A stretch of DNA of 64,000 nucleotides from Haliscomenobacter sp. (lineage in GTDB: Bacteria; Bacteroidota; Bacteroidia; Chitinophagales; Saprospiraceae): NCBI RefSeq assembly GCF_016718685.1, contig NZ_JADKCX010000013.1, positions 1-64,000 of the forward strand, given 5' to 3'. The notes under the pieces were generated by a model that was given only the letters and a program-made list of their open reading frames with translations, ran no database searches and had not been told where the DNA came from. Each line of letters begins with the position of its first letter. The stretch's first letter is position 1. Positions 7,759 through 18,058 of the stretch are shown in pieces. The translations under genes and the position numbers were made by a program.

Positions 7759-10535
7759 TCACCGCGCGCACCGAAACCCCGTCGTCCCATTCCGTTCAAA
7801 TCCCGGCGATATCCGCATCAATTTTGGGGTGTAACTCAACTCCCGCGGGCCACCTTCCACGTACCACCAACTGCTGGCGGGCGAGTAATAGCTGCCCCCT
7901 TTGGGGATCAAAAGCTGGTTGGTGCCATTGCTGTACATCATTGGTGATTTGCCAAACGCAACCCACGAGATCTTCCAGTCCGAAGGGATTTGCGCCTTTC
8001 GGGTATGATCCTACCGGGTACAATTTGCCGTTGCCCGTATTGCACAAGGTAGAATCCACTTGTAATTTTGACACCGTAAGCGTTTCGGTGATCACCTGTT
8101 GTGTACGTTTCACCTGGGCATCTTTGCTCCAGGGCCATTCCCGCAGATCGGAAGTTTGCGCAGCGTATTGCCATTCGATCTCGGTCGGCAGGCGTTTTCC
8201 AGCCCAGCGGGCGTAAGCCTGCGCGTCTTCATAACTGACATAAGTGACCGGAAACTGCTCCTGCCCCTGCGGAATTTTACCGCCCCGCCAGTGTCGCAGG
8301 AAGTTGGTAGTATCTTGGGGGTGGTATTTGGAAACTTGCAAAAACTGCCCAAATTGCGCATTGGTCACGGGGTGTTTGTCCATCAAAAAAGCCGGGATGC
8401 TTAATTCTTCCTGCGGGTATTCGCGTGGATTGGGTATAAAATCGTCGCCATATTTCACCTTCATGCGGAAAGCACCCTCGGGAATGCGCAGCATGCCCGG
8501 AGGTACGGTTGTCGCTGGAAAATAGGTCGCCTTTTGACTGGTCAAGCGCGCCAATCCCGTTTCCACCCAAATGACTCTTTCGTCCAACAGTTCTCCATCC
8601 TCCAGTAGCTGGATCACGAATTTGCCTTCCGGGCGCTCAAAAACCCGGTGCAAGGAGATTTGTTGAGCACCAATCTGGTATTCTTTGGGCGTTTGATCAT
8701 AAGCGGGATGCCCCGACCAAATGCGAATGGTTTGCCCTCGGGAGGCCGAAAAACTGAGTACATCGCCTTTGCGCTCCACTTGCAACAATTCCGGAAAAAT
8801 GGCAATCGCCCCTACCGCACCTTCATTGTTGGTGCCCAGCCATTTTTGGGCAAAAGACTCCAGATCAACAGGGATTTGCCAACGGCCATTTTTTTCAGCA
8901 GGTTTGAGTTCGGTATGATTCCAAGTCCACCACATGATGAGCAGCTTGCACTGGGGTTTCAAAAAGAGGACCTCGGTAGCCCGCAGGCTGCAAGCTGAAC
9001 AGGGTGAATAGCGTTTTATTTGTGCCCGGCCATTCGTTGACATACATGCTGTCGCGTTGGGTAGCCAGCAGTGGCAGGAATTGTTTTTGGGTAAAAACGC
9101 TGGAATTTTCGCGCAACACCCGCAACGTGCGTCCCCAAAAACGGTAATCTTCTTCTACCCAATTGGGGTGCCCGGGGCGAAACTGGTTGACTTCCGTGCC
9201 GTAACCATTGAACATCGAAAGGGCGTATTCCCGCCGAATGGGTTCCAGGTACAATTCTGCTACCCGAAAAATGGCAAAATCGGGGCGGATAAACTTGTTC
9301 AGGTTCAGCAATGGTGGGTAGTACAAGGCATTGTGGACCCGGCCGGATACGATGCCTTCCATGTCCTTCGGCACGGCCATGCCTTCACTGTACATGATTA
9401 CGCCGGGGCGGACTTTGTCGGCAGCAGCCTGGCGTTCGGGGCTGGACTTGCCTTCCGTATCCAACACTACCCCATCGGCGGTGATGGCTTCAATCATTTC
9501 CGACATGCCCGTGTGGTGGTCTACCCAGCGAGTGCTTTCGTCCCAGGGGTTGTAGCTGATGAAAAACTTGGTGGCGTATTTTTTGCGCCCCAGTTCAGCC
9601 AATTGCTTCAGGCGACCCAATCCTCCCGGCAAGGCGCGGTACATGTCCCACTGGTTGCGTTGGTCGAGTCCCAGCATGGGCCAATTGGGCCAAATGCCTA
9701 CCACTTCATCTCCGCCATAGAGCGGTTTGGTTTTTTTCAAAAAGTCCTCGTAGGTGTATTTTTGGGTTGTGGGGTCGTAAAAATCGCGGTCCCAGGCCAT
9801 GATCAGGTGCATGGCGTAGGTTTTGCGGATCCATTGCAAATCGGGACGTTGGTACAAGGTTTCATCAAAGGTTTTTCCTTCCAGATCAAACAGGTAATGT
9901 TCCTGAAAGACGCGCCGCAGTCCCGCTTGCCATTCACCTTGATAGGGCATGACCCAAAAATGGTAAGTCACACTGCCGCCGGAAATAGGATGGTTTCAAA
10001 ACGGCGGCGCTGGATGTGCTGTTGAGTCAGGCTACACGACTAGTCAATGCACACAAAATTTTTGGCCATCGCTGGATTGGGCATCGGCGTAACCCAAATG
10101 CCAGGCGTTGTCGGGCACGATGACATTGACGGGTTTCATGTCGGGGCGAAACAAGTGCGCGCGCGACAAGGGATGTTTGCCCAGACCCGTAAGGTAAACC
10201 CGCTTTGGCTCAGCGCCAAATGGCACCACATTTTCCAAAGTAAGCGTGTCTCCTGCTGTAGAATTGCGTAAACGCAGGGCGTATTTTTGGTATCCACCAG
10301 AGGTTTGTTCGGCCCAAAAGGCCAGTTCCAGTTTACCTTGTTGGTAAAAAAAAGTATCCTGTACCTGGCGCTGGAAAACTGCAGCTCGGCTGAAGTGCGT
10401 TTGGCCATTGAGGACATAGGAACAAAGGTCAAAATTGGCAGTATTGATGCGCATTTGTGGCCCAAGCTGAGCGATCGTCAAAAAAGGCAGGACTAAATAA
10501 ATCAGCAATAGGGCAAGGCGGTTGAACTGTTTCAT
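7759..10535 (-). CDS. Secreted glycosidase-like protein fused to an FGE-sulfatase (SUMF1) domain, frameshifted
   Basis: A single gene of about 925 codons can be reconstructed from the ATG at 10535 (signal peptide FNRLALLLIYLVLPFLTIAQ) to the TGA at 7759. Frame changes lie at about 10059-10063 (T5 run) with an in-frame TAG at 10040-10042, at 9979-9980, 8921-8922 and 7933-7938. The N-terminal two thirds resemble a TIM-barrel glycoside hydrolase region (FISYNPWDESTRWVDHHTG, ADGVVLDTEGK, VHNALYYPPLLNL). The C-terminal third is an FGE-sulfatase domain: AFLMDKHPVTNAQFGQFL, RLPTEIEWQYAAQ, the broken GLEDLVGCVWQITND and the final GTTGFRCAR. The junction and sugar-binding function are inferred. The number of lesions leaves open whether this is sequence error or true decay. 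Confidence 0.7.
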
Positions 10536-10615
10536 TTCTCATTTGGTTTTCGTGCAGGTACCAAGGCGGTTTCAGTTGAGGGGCGAAAAAAAGATTCAAA
10601 ATTAAAGAAATGATT

Positions 10616-10623
10616 TACTTTTG
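10616..10623 (+). promoter_or_regulatory. Candidate Bacteroidota -7 promoter element (TACTTTTG)
   Basis: An exact match to the Bacteroidota TAnnTTTG -7 element, in the divergent space upstream of the lipoprotein gene. It overlaps a TTG at 10621 that could otherwise open that reading frame, which argues for a start further downstream. No clear -33 TTG is present at the right distance. Confidence 0.35.
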
Positions 10624-10656
10624 AAAAGCCATAGCATTCTCAACAAAAACATTGCC

Positions 10657-11643
10657 TTGAAACATTTCACCCTCATCAGCATGTCTCTACTTTCTTTCCT
10701 TTTTGGTTGCGGAAAACGCGACGACAAACCCAAACAAAATTTACCCTGGTTCCCCAATATCGATAACGTCGCGATCAAAGTGGTTGAAATGCCTGTGGAC
10801 AGTGGTTATGCGGTTCAAACCTTTTTGATCTCCAAAGAACGACAAGAAGTCTTCGTACTGGCCCACAACAAAATCAATCCCAACAACACTGTGGAGGAAC
10901 GTTGGCGCACCGACTACCAATTGCTCTGCTTTGGTGCCAATGGTCAATTGCGCAAGCGCGTGGATTTGCCCAAATTTGAATTCAACGACCCTGCACACCT
11001 GTGGATTGAGCACAAAAATCTGGTCTTGTTCCTCAACGACAAAGTCCGTCTGTTCGACACGGAGCGCCTTGAACTCAGTGAAGAGATTCCCTATTACGCC
11101 GAAAACAGTTTTCCGATTAAAACAAACCTTGCAGCATTACTACCCGAAGAACAATTGGACCTATACCTGCCCGCTCGCGAAAAACACCTCAATCGGTGTA
11201 CATCTGTGCGGGTGCTGAATTTGCCCAAAGCCGGGGGCTGTGTACTGCTGGCACAAGCTGCGGATGAAACCAGAACGATTTGGTCGCTGATTGATTCAAT
11301 GGACGTAGACAAATACACCCGACAATACGGCATGATTGAAGCACCGCTGAACCCTGGCTGGAAGTACAACCCCGAAACTGGCTTATTCAAAGCCAGTGAT
11401 GCTGCCCTTGTTTTAGAAACCACCGGAGAAGTATCGATGGGTACACAACTCGATTACCCCAATTACAAATCGCGCTCGGCGATGCAATATGTCTTAAATT
11501 TAGATACAAAAACGGCTCGTTTTGCTACAACAAATCGTTCCCGCAAGCCCCTCTATGTACAAATATCCCAAAACGATTATCTTAGTGCCAGCGGTAGTGA
11601 AGCCTGGATTGCTTATCAGGGAACACTTTATCGTGTAGAATAG
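10657..11643 (+). CDS. Lipoprotein of unknown function
   Basis: About 328 residues. The TTG at 10657 is preferred because it gives MKHFTLISMSLLSFLFGC, a lipoprotein signal with a good lipobox Cys. The ATG at 10681 would leave a signal without a basic n-region, and the TTG at 10621 lies inside a promoter-like element. The mature protein begins GKRDDKPKQN and has many short strand-like segments (EVFVLAHNK, YQLLCFGANGQL, LVLFLNDKVRLFD), which suggests a beta-rich, perhaps propeller-like fold. No family is recognised. It is divergent from the glycosidase-FGE gene and 39 bp upstream of the DUF885 gene, with which it may be co-transcribed. Confidence 0.8.
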   Translation: MKHFTLISMSLLSFLFGCGKRDDKPKQNLPWFPNIDNVAIKVVEMPVDSGYAVQTFLISKERQEVFVLAHNKINPNNTVEERWRTDYQLLCFGANGQLRKRVDLPKFEFNDPAHLWIEHKNLVLFLNDKVRLFDTERLELSEEIPYYAENSFPIKTNLAALLPEEQLDLYLPAREKHLNRCTSVRVLNLPKAGGCVLLAQAADETRTIWSLIDSMDVDKYTRQYGMIEAPLNPGWKYNPETGLFKASDAALVLETTGEVSMGTQLDYPNYKSRSAMQYVLNLDTKTARFATTNRSRKPLYVQISQNDYLSASGSEAWIAYQGTLYRVE

Positions 11644-11682
11644 AAGAACAATAAACACCCTCAAACACCAAACAACTAACCA

Positions 11683-13432
11683 ATGAAAAAACCGCTCACC
11701 TTGTTTTTTACAGGACTGCTATGCGTCCATTTTTTGTTTGCCCAAACCAGTGCCCTCTACCTGCAAACCAGCGAAATGAACCACCAAATGGTGCAGTACG
11801 ACGCGGACAAAGGCAGTCTGATGCGTTTTTATGCCACCAGCAACCCCATGGAGTCACGCGGGCAGGTTTCGGGTTACAATTCCCCCGAACGACGCCAACG
11901 TTTGTTGCAACTCATTGCCGACAACCTCAAACAATTGGAACAAGCTGAGTTCGACAAAATGAACATCAACGGCAAGGTGGATTATGTGTTGTTCAAGCGC
12001 AATCTCGAAGACGAGCAGTACAAGTTGCAACAAGAACAAAAAAGCTACGATCAGATTGTGCGTTTTTTGCCTTTCTCAGACCGCATCTATACTTTGGTCA
12101 AACCTCGTGCTCGGGGCCTGAGTGTCAACGCTCAGGAGGTGGCCAAAGAAATGGACGGCATCCTCAAAGCGGTCATGCAGGCCAATGAAAAATTGAAAAA
12201 AGAAGAAGGTGTTGAGCAACAACTGGCCACCCTGGCTTCTGAGGCGGTAAAAGGGCTGCAAGGCGTGTTAAAAAGTTATTATGCCTTTTACAATGCTTAC
12301 GATCCCCAGTTTTCCTGGTGGATACCCAAAACCTACAGCAGCCTGGATAGTGAACTGGACACCTATGCCAAAGGCCTGCTCGGCAAAGGCCAACCCAACT
12401 CCACCCAAAAGGACGACGGCAGTGGCATCATCGGCAAACCGATTGGGCGCGAAGAATTGATTCGTCAGCTCAAACTGGAGTTTATCCCCTACACACCGGA
12501 GGAATTGACCGAAATTGCCAACAAGGAATTTGCCTGGTGTGATGCCGAGCTGCTCAAAGCCAGCGTGGAAATGGGTTTTGGGACAGACTGGAAAGCCGCC
12601 CAGGAAAAAGTAAAAAACAGCTTTGTTGCGCCCGGTCAACAACCCCAGGCCATGCTGGAATTGTACGAACAATCGGTGGCTTTTTGAAAAATACGACCTG
12701 GTCAACATCTCCCCCATCGCCGAAGAAACCTGGCGGGTGAACATGATGTCGGCTGAACGCCAACTGGTCAGCCCGTTTTTTCTGGGTGGTGAGTCCCTGA
12801 TCATTTCTTATCCGACGCCTACAATGAGTTACGATGAAAAAATGATGAGCATGCGGGGCAACAACCCGCATTTTTCCAGGGCTACAGTACACCATGAGTT
12901 GATTGCGGGGCACCATTTGCAAGGCTTCATGAACAATCGGTACAAAACTTACCGCAACTTTGGCACCCCATTTTGGCACGAAGGCAACGCCCTGTACTGG
13001 GAGTTCATCCTGTGGGACATGAAGTTTCCCCGTTCGCCGGAAGACCGCATTGGCATGTTGTTTTGGCGCATGCACCGCTGTGCGCGGATCATTTTTTCGC
13101 TAAATTACCACATGGGCATTTGGACGCCACAACAGTGCATCGATTTTTTGGTAGACCGGGTTGGGCACGAACGCGCCAATGCTGAAGGGGAGGTCCGTCG
13201 TTCGTTTACGGGCAATTATGGGCCTCTGTATCAACTTGCGTACATGATCGGCGGCTTGCAATTTTATGCCTTGAAAAAAGAATTGGTCGACAGCAAAAAA
13301 ATGAGCTACAAGCAGTACCACGATGCCATTTTGCATGAAAATGCACTGCCGGTGGAAATGCTGCGGGCCATTTTGATCAATCAAAACCTCAAGCGGGATT
13401 TCAAAACGCAGTGGCGTTTTTACGACAAGTAG
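11683..13432 (+). CDS. DUF885 zincin-like peptidase, secreted, one frameshift
   Basis: About 582 residues after correcting one extra T in the T5 run at 12681-12685, which turns SVAF-stop into SVAFEKYDLVNI. A signal peptide (KPLTLFFTGLLCVHFLFAQ) is followed by the helical DUF885 body. The second half has VHHELIAGHHLQGF, the DUF885 version of a HExxxGHH zinc site, and a downstream HEGNALYWEF that normally supplies the third ligand. The family includes dipeptidyl carboxypeptidase-like and uncharacterised secreted hydrolases. It follows the lipoprotein gene closely and precedes a small membrane protein gene by 41 bp. Confidence 0.85.
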
Positions 13433-13473
13433 TATCCAAAAAGACAAAATAAATGTTATAAACCTGAATCAAC

Positions 13474-13758
13474 ATGACTTTCTTCTGGATTTTATGGGGC
13501 TTTGATGCCCTGATCACACTGGTCGTCTTGTATTTCTTTTTCATTGGTTTGGCCGATGGCACAGTGTCCTCGTTCAACATGGGCATTTGGACGCTCTTGC
13601 TGCTCGGGCTGGCGGTGGTGATGTTGGGCAGTTTATGGCTCAAATCGATTGAGTATTTGACACTAGCGAAAATACTACTTTGGATTTTGGCCATTCCTGG
13701 TCTTTTGTACGTGTTGTTTATTTTGTTTATCCTCATTGGTAAACCGCGCTGGAACTGA
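13474..13758 (+). CDS. Small multi-span membrane protein
   Basis: A 94-residue protein made almost entirely of three hydrophobic spans: WILWGFDALITLVVLYFFFI, then IWTLLLLGLAVVMLGSLWL, then LLWILAIPGLLYVLFILFIL. It ends in a short basic tail GKPRWN. No catalytic residue is evident. Similar short proteins in Bacteroidota are sometimes labelled osmoprotectant transporter permease, but nothing here supports transport. It sits 41 bp after the DUF885 gene and is followed by a strong hairpin, so it is probably the last gene of that transcription unit. Confidence 0.75.
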   Translation: MTFFWILWGFDALITLVVLYFFFIGLADGTVSSFNMGIWTLLLLGLAVVMLGSLWLKSIEYLTLAKILLWILAIPGLLYVLFILFILIGKPRWN

Positions 13759-13761
13759 TCT

Positions 13762-13829
13762 TTCAAAATGATAGAGTGTCCGTCTTTGAACAGAAAAATG
13801 TTCAAATTCGGACACCCTGTCATTTTGAT
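13762..13829. terminator. Long imperfect hairpin after the small membrane protein gene
   Basis: Two 31-base arms (13762-13792 and 13799-13829) pair around a GAAAAA loop with only a few mismatches; the core is GTGTCCG and TTTGAACA with their complements. It lies four bases after a stop codon and before the next gene, as expected for a terminator, but it has no U-tract of note and could equally be a dispersed palindromic repeat. Confidence 0.6.
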
Positions 13830-13916
13830 CTGTCTGCAAGACACTAATTATCAATACCTGATGCAACTGGCATCTTTTTAGCGAAGTCTATTCACTAGAA
13901 TACACAACTCGTTCCT

Positions 13917-16323
13917 ATGCTACAAAACTATCTGAAAATCACCTGGCGCAATTTACGACGCAACCGCGTGTATACATTCCTCAATGTGCTAGGGCTCAGC
14001 CTGGGCATTGCTTGTGGCTTGATGGTTTTTTGGTTCATCCGTTTCCATACCACCCACGACGCTTTTCATGCCAATATTGACCGCATTTATCAAGTGACCA
14101 CCGAGTTCCATTTTGATGGCACCAGCTACTCCAAAGGCGTTCCACCGCCAACCTGGAAGGCCGTGCGGGATGAAACTTCGGCGTTGTCTGCCACCATTTG
14201 TATCGAAGGTTATGAAAAACTGATGGCATTGATTGATGCCAATGGGCGGCCAGTGAAAAAATTCAAGGAAGGGCCTGGTGCAAAATTGGCCTATACTACG
14301 CCTGAATATTTTAAAATATTTGACTACCAGTGGCAAGTTGGTGCGCCCAGTTCGCTGAAAAAGCCCAATACCGTTGTCATCAGCGAAGGAATGGCCAAGA
14401 AATACTTTGGCGACGATGACCCCATTGGGCGCATCATCAAGCTAGAAAATCAACTCAACCTGGAAGTTACCGGGATCGTCAACAGTCCGCCCGAAAACAC
14501 CGATTTGCCTTACGAGTTTTTTGTGTCTTTTGCGACGCTGGAAAACAACCGCGATTTCAGCTATGGTGGGCCCGACTTGGATACCTGGAGCGGAGTCAAT
14601 TCCGGTACCTATTGTTTTGCCTTATTGCCGGAAGGATTTAGTGCCGCTCGATTCCAGGTTCAACTGGACTCAATCAATAAAAAGTACCACGGCAAAGATG
14701 CAAAAGCCTATTCCCACCTTGCGGTCAAATTCAGCGAGATGCACCATATGGAGCGTTATGATGGCCCGGTTCCTTACAAATGGATCTACATCATGGCCAC
14801 CCTTGGGCTTTTCCTGATCGCTACGGCTTGTTTCAACTTCATCAACATGGCTACTGCCCAAGCCATGCGCCGGGCCAAGGAAGTGGGCATTCGCAAAGCA
14901 GTGGGGGGAAAACGTGGTCAGGTTTTTTTCCAATTCATTTCCGAAACTGGGGTCATTACCTTATTCGCCCTGGTAATCGGGTTTACCCTGGCGACCCTTT
15001 CCCTCCCCTACCTCAATGAATCATTGAATTTGGGCGGCGGTTGGCCGAGTAAGGTTTCCTGGAATGACACCACCTTGTGGTTGTTCATCCTCGGATTATT
15101 TGTCACTGTGGTATTTTTGGCGGGTTCGTACCCAGGATTGATTTTGGCCGGATTCCGTCCCGTTGCCGCCCTGAAAGGGGGCATTAGTCAACAACAAGCG
15201 GGCGGGTTGAACATCCGCCGCAGCCTGATCGTCGTGCAGTTTGTGCTGATCCAATTGTTGATCATTTGCACCTTGGTCATCAACGGGCAAGTTGATTTTA
15301 TGATGAACAAATCGGTGGGATACGAAACCAAAGGGATTGTAGAAATCAGTATCCCCACCCCCGATAAAATCAACCAAACTACTTTCCGCGAACGTTTGTT
15401 GGAGATACCCGGCGTAAAATGCCACCTTCTGCTTGTTTACACCTACCACCAATTCAAACAATACCAGCAATGTGCGTTTTGATACCCGCCAGAAGGACGA
15501 GGTTTGGCAAATGAACAACAAAAACGGAGACGAACACTACCTGGAAACTTTTGGATTGACCCTTGTCGCAGGCAAAAACATCCCACGAAGTGACACCATT
15601 CAGGGGTATTTGATCAATGAAAAAGTAGTGGAAAGGCTGGGGCTTAAAGACCCGGAAGAAGCCGTCGGCAAAACCATGAACGTTTGGGGGGTAACTGCGC
15701 CGATTTATGGGGTATTGAAAAACTGGAACAATCGTTCCTTTAGTGCAGAAATCGAGCCGATTGCGATTTTTACGTTTAAAAACATCCATTACAACTGCGC
15801 CATCAAACTCAGCAGCACCAACCTGCAACAAACCATGAAAGCGGTGGAAAAACTCTGGAATGGTTATTTCCCAGACCACCTCTACGAGCAGAGTTTCCTC
15901 GATGAGAGCATTGCGCGCAACTACGAGTTTGTGAATACCATGCTGCGCCTGGTGCGCATCTTCTCGATGATCGCCATCTTTATTGGCTGTTTGGGCTTGT
16001 ATGGTTTGATCAAATTTATGGCGGTGCAAAAAGCCAAGGAAATAGGGGTGCGCAAAGTGCTAGGTGCTACGCTGGCCCAAATCCTGAACCTGTTTGGGCG
16101 GGAGATTGCCGTCCTGGTGCTCCTTGCCTTCCTTATTGCCGCCCCGGTGGGTTGGTACCTGATGGATGCCTGGTTGAAAGATTATACTTACCGCATTCCG
16201 ATTGGAATTGGCACCATGGTTTTTGCGGTGCTGATTACCCTGGGGGTAGCTTTGTTGACCTCCAGTTATGAATCGATTAAGGCGGCGTTGGTGAATCCGG
16301 CACGGTCCTTGAAGTCGGAGTAA
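13917..16323 (+). CDS. MacB/FtsX-type ABC transporter permease, one frameshift
   Basis: About 801 residues after removing one A in the run 15416-15419 (EIPGVNATFCLFTP resumes). The architecture is the eight-span Bacteroidota permease with two MacB_PCD periplasmic domains: an N-terminal span (FLNVLGLSLGIACGLMVFWF), a first FtsX core near 280-440 with the FNFINMATAQAMRRAKEVGIRKAVGG signature region, and a second C-terminal FtsX core (AKEIGVRKVLGATLAQIL). Such proteins usually act with a separate LolD-like ATPase in efflux or lipoprotein handling. None is adjacent here. It is convergent with the next gene across a hairpin. Confidence 0.88.
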
Positions 16324-16331
16324 ATGCCGCG

Positions 16332-16368
16332 ATTTGTAGAGGCGCGAGGGATTTGCGCCTCTACAAAT
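16332..16368. terminator. Perfect 14-bp hairpin between convergent genes
   Basis: ATTTGTAGAGGCGC (16332-16345) and its exact complement (16355-16368) flank a 9-base loop, eight bases after the permease stop and before the end of the convergent gene. It probably acts as a bidirectional terminator. Its GTAGAGGCGCGA core resembles the 28-bp palindrome at 17930, so it may belong to the same dispersed repeat family. Confidence 0.65.
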
Positions 16369-16379
16369 ATACTTTCAAT

Positions 16380-16880
16380 TTAACTTCGCTTGGCTTTTAC
16401 TGGCTGGGCAGGTGGATAGACAACCGGTGGTATCTTTTTGGCAAATAAAATCACCTCTGACTTTGGTGATAGGTGTATTTCGAAGCGTTCGGGAAGTTCG
16501 GTGAACAAAGAGCGGTAATTTTTTTTATTGTACCTAAAGAGTGTTACCCCTCCGTAACCTTCAATGGCTAGATACTCTTGTGGCTTGTGATCTATTTCGT
16601 AGGTAACTATTTTGCATTCTGCGTACAACACAATTTTTTCGCCCTGCTTGATTTCTCGTCCATATCTAAAAAACCCATTAAACATTACAGCAATTATTGG
16701 AATATAGATCATGTACAGTAGTAAATCTAAAAAACGGAAATCATCTTCTCGAATCCACCACGCGGTATGTGCCACAGCAAAACCGAGTATAAATAACCAC
16801 CCCACTATCTCAAAAAAAATCGTTCTACGGTGCAATTTTTTTAGTACAGCAATGTCTTCTGGGCTTAGTTTTTTTTTCAT
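16380..16880 (-). CDS. Two-span membrane protein of unknown function
   Basis: A 166-residue protein. A basic N-terminus with a short helical stretch (PEDIAVLKKLHRR) is followed by two membrane spans (FEIVGWLFILGFAVAHTAWW and LLLYMIYIPIIAVMFNGFF). A soluble C-terminal beta-rich part follows (KIVLYAECKIVTYEIDH, YGGVTLFRYNKKNYRSL) and a Pro-rich tail PPVVYPPAQPVKAKRS. No family is recognised. The gene is more AT-rich than its neighbours. It is convergent with the FtsX-type permease, and nothing in the 160 bp upstream suggests a partner gene. Confidence 0.75.
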   Translation of the reverse strand: MKKKLSPEDIAVLKKLHRRTIFFEIVGWLFILGFAVAHTAWWIREDDFRFLDLLLYMIYIPIIAVMFNGFFRYGREIKQGEKIVLYAECKIVTYEIDHKPQEYLAIEGYGGVTLFRYNKKNYRSLFTELPERFEIHLSPKSEVILFAKKIPPVVYPPAQPVKAKRS

Positions 16881-17043
16881 TGATTAAAACATTATGGGTT
16901 GTAGAATTACCCTACAAGTCTATTGTCATTTGTTATATGAATCAAGTAGTGAGCAATGTTGTTCACCCTAAATTTTGCTTGATTTGTCTAAAAACAGGAG
17001 ATAATGAAGGAAAGTGGGCCCATTGAACTTCAAAAATCAAGCC

Positions 17044-17946
17044 TCAAAACAACTCCGCTTGCACCCCGCTACTTTCCACTTCCGGCACCTCATTCAGCAC
17101 ATTCTTGCGCGGAATGGTGGGCAAAATCCGCTTGATCAAGCGCAATCTTTTGCTGTACACTTGCCGGGTTTCATCGTAAATGCCGTAGTGGTCAATCTTG
17201 TCGATGCGGACCCCGCCGAAGCAGTGGATGATTTTGCTATCGGGCATCAGGATGCCAACGTGGCTGATGCGATTTTGGCTGTTTTCAAAAAAAGCCAGGT
17301 CGCCGGGTTGAGCGTTTTCGATAAAATCGATGGTATCGCCGATTTCGATTTGGGCGGAGGCTTCGCGGGGGACTTTAAATCCTGCCATTTGAAACACCAT
17401 TTGTACCAGGCCCGGGCTGTCCATGCCAAAGGGAGAACGGCCACCCCACAAAAAAGGCGTATTCAAATAGCGTTTGGCCAATTTGAGGATAAAATCGGCG
17501 CTGGGATGGAAATCTCCCGGCGACACCGCTTGTCCACTAAAGGTATAATACACCTCCCCCAAGCGAAAGCGGATGCCATCAAACTCGGGCAAACGGGCAC
17601 CCATCGTAATGGGAATAAAATGATCGACCCCCATCACGGGTTGCATCAACTCCAGGCTGTAGGCAAAATGAGCGTTGAAGCGTTCAAACTCTGAAGGGGT
17701 GGTGGCTTTGAGTTGGTTGCTCTCCACCCAACCGATGAAATTGTCGCAGGAAGCGCGAATTTTGCACCATTGTTTGCCCTTTTCTTCCAATACTTCTACC
17801 GTCTCTCCAAAGAGCAATTGAGAACTCATCTCACTGCGTTGAGAGGGGGTGTGCCGTACGGGTACCACACTGAGGGGGCAGATGCCCAAATGAATGTGTC
17901 GTTTGCTTTCCAAAGAAAAGGTATTGATCGTAGAGACGCGATGCAT
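17044..17946 (-). CDS. NlpC/P60-family (C40) protein with SH3 domains, catalytic Cys replaced
   Basis: Up to 300 residues. The ATG at 17946 lies inside a palindromic repeat, so a TTG at 17913 just before the conserved GICPLSVVPVR may be the true start. An N-terminal SH3b pair (LLFGETVEVLEEKGKQW, FIGWVESNQL) precedes an NlpC/P60 domain (NTPFLWGGRSPFG). The usual DCSG nucleophile motif reads DSPG (Ser177, codons at 17410-17421), while the catalytic His (ISHVGIL) and the later His (IIHCFGG) remain. In this family the Cys is the nucleophile for cutting gamma-D-Glu-diamino-acid bonds, so this copy may bind peptidoglycan without cleaving it. Confidence 0.85.
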   Translation of the reverse strand: MHRVSTINTFSLESKRHIHLGICPLSVVPVRHTPSQRSEMSSQLLFGETVEVLEEKGKQWCKIRASCDNFIGWVESNQLKATTPSEFERFNAHFAYSLELMQPVMGVDHFIPITMGARLPEFDGIRFRLGEVYYTFSGQAVSPGDFHPSADFILKLAKRYLNTPFLWGGRSPFGMDSPGLVQMVFQMAGFKVPREASAQIEIGDTIDFIENAQPGDLAFFENSQNRISHVGILMPDSKIIHCFGGVRIDKIDHYGIYDETRQVYSKRLRLIKRILPTIPRKNVLNEVPEVESSGVQAELF

Positions 17947-17957
17947 CGCGTCTCTAC
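17930..17957. repeat. Perfect 28-bp palindrome
   Basis: GTAGAGACGCGATG followed directly by its exact reverse complement. This kind of GTAGAGACGCGA palindrome is typical of dispersed intergenic repeats in filamentous bacteria and Bacteroidota. It overlaps the nominal start codon of the NlpC/P60 gene, which suggests that gene starts further in. Confidence 0.8.
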
Positions 17958-18036
17958 ATGATTGTCAAAAATAATAAAAACTTCTGAATACCGTTGTGAA
18001 TGTGGATTACTATAGAAATAAACCGCGGCTAATCGG

Positions 18037-18044
18037 TACTTTTG
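18037..18044 (+). promoter_or_regulatory. Candidate -7 promoter element (TACTTTTG) for the PorP/SprF gene
   Basis: An exact TAnnTTTG match about 190 bp upstream of the PorP/SprF start. If used, the 160-bp palindrome at 18059-18218 would be transcribed as the 5-prime leader of that gene. No convincing -33 element was seen. Confidence 0.35.
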
Positions 18045-18058
18045 CACCCAACTTATCA

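Noticed and set aside
7653..8216. Plus-strand frame antisense to the glycosidase-FGE gene
   Set aside because: It lies opposite a recognised FGE domain and has no known motif; it is a mirror of the real gene.
9057..10025. Long plus-strand frame of 322 codons
   Set aside because: Antisense to the glycosidase-like part; composition is that of a reverse-frame shadow.
17014..17694. Plus-strand frame of 226 codons
   Set aside because: Antisense to the NlpC/P60 gene, with no family features.
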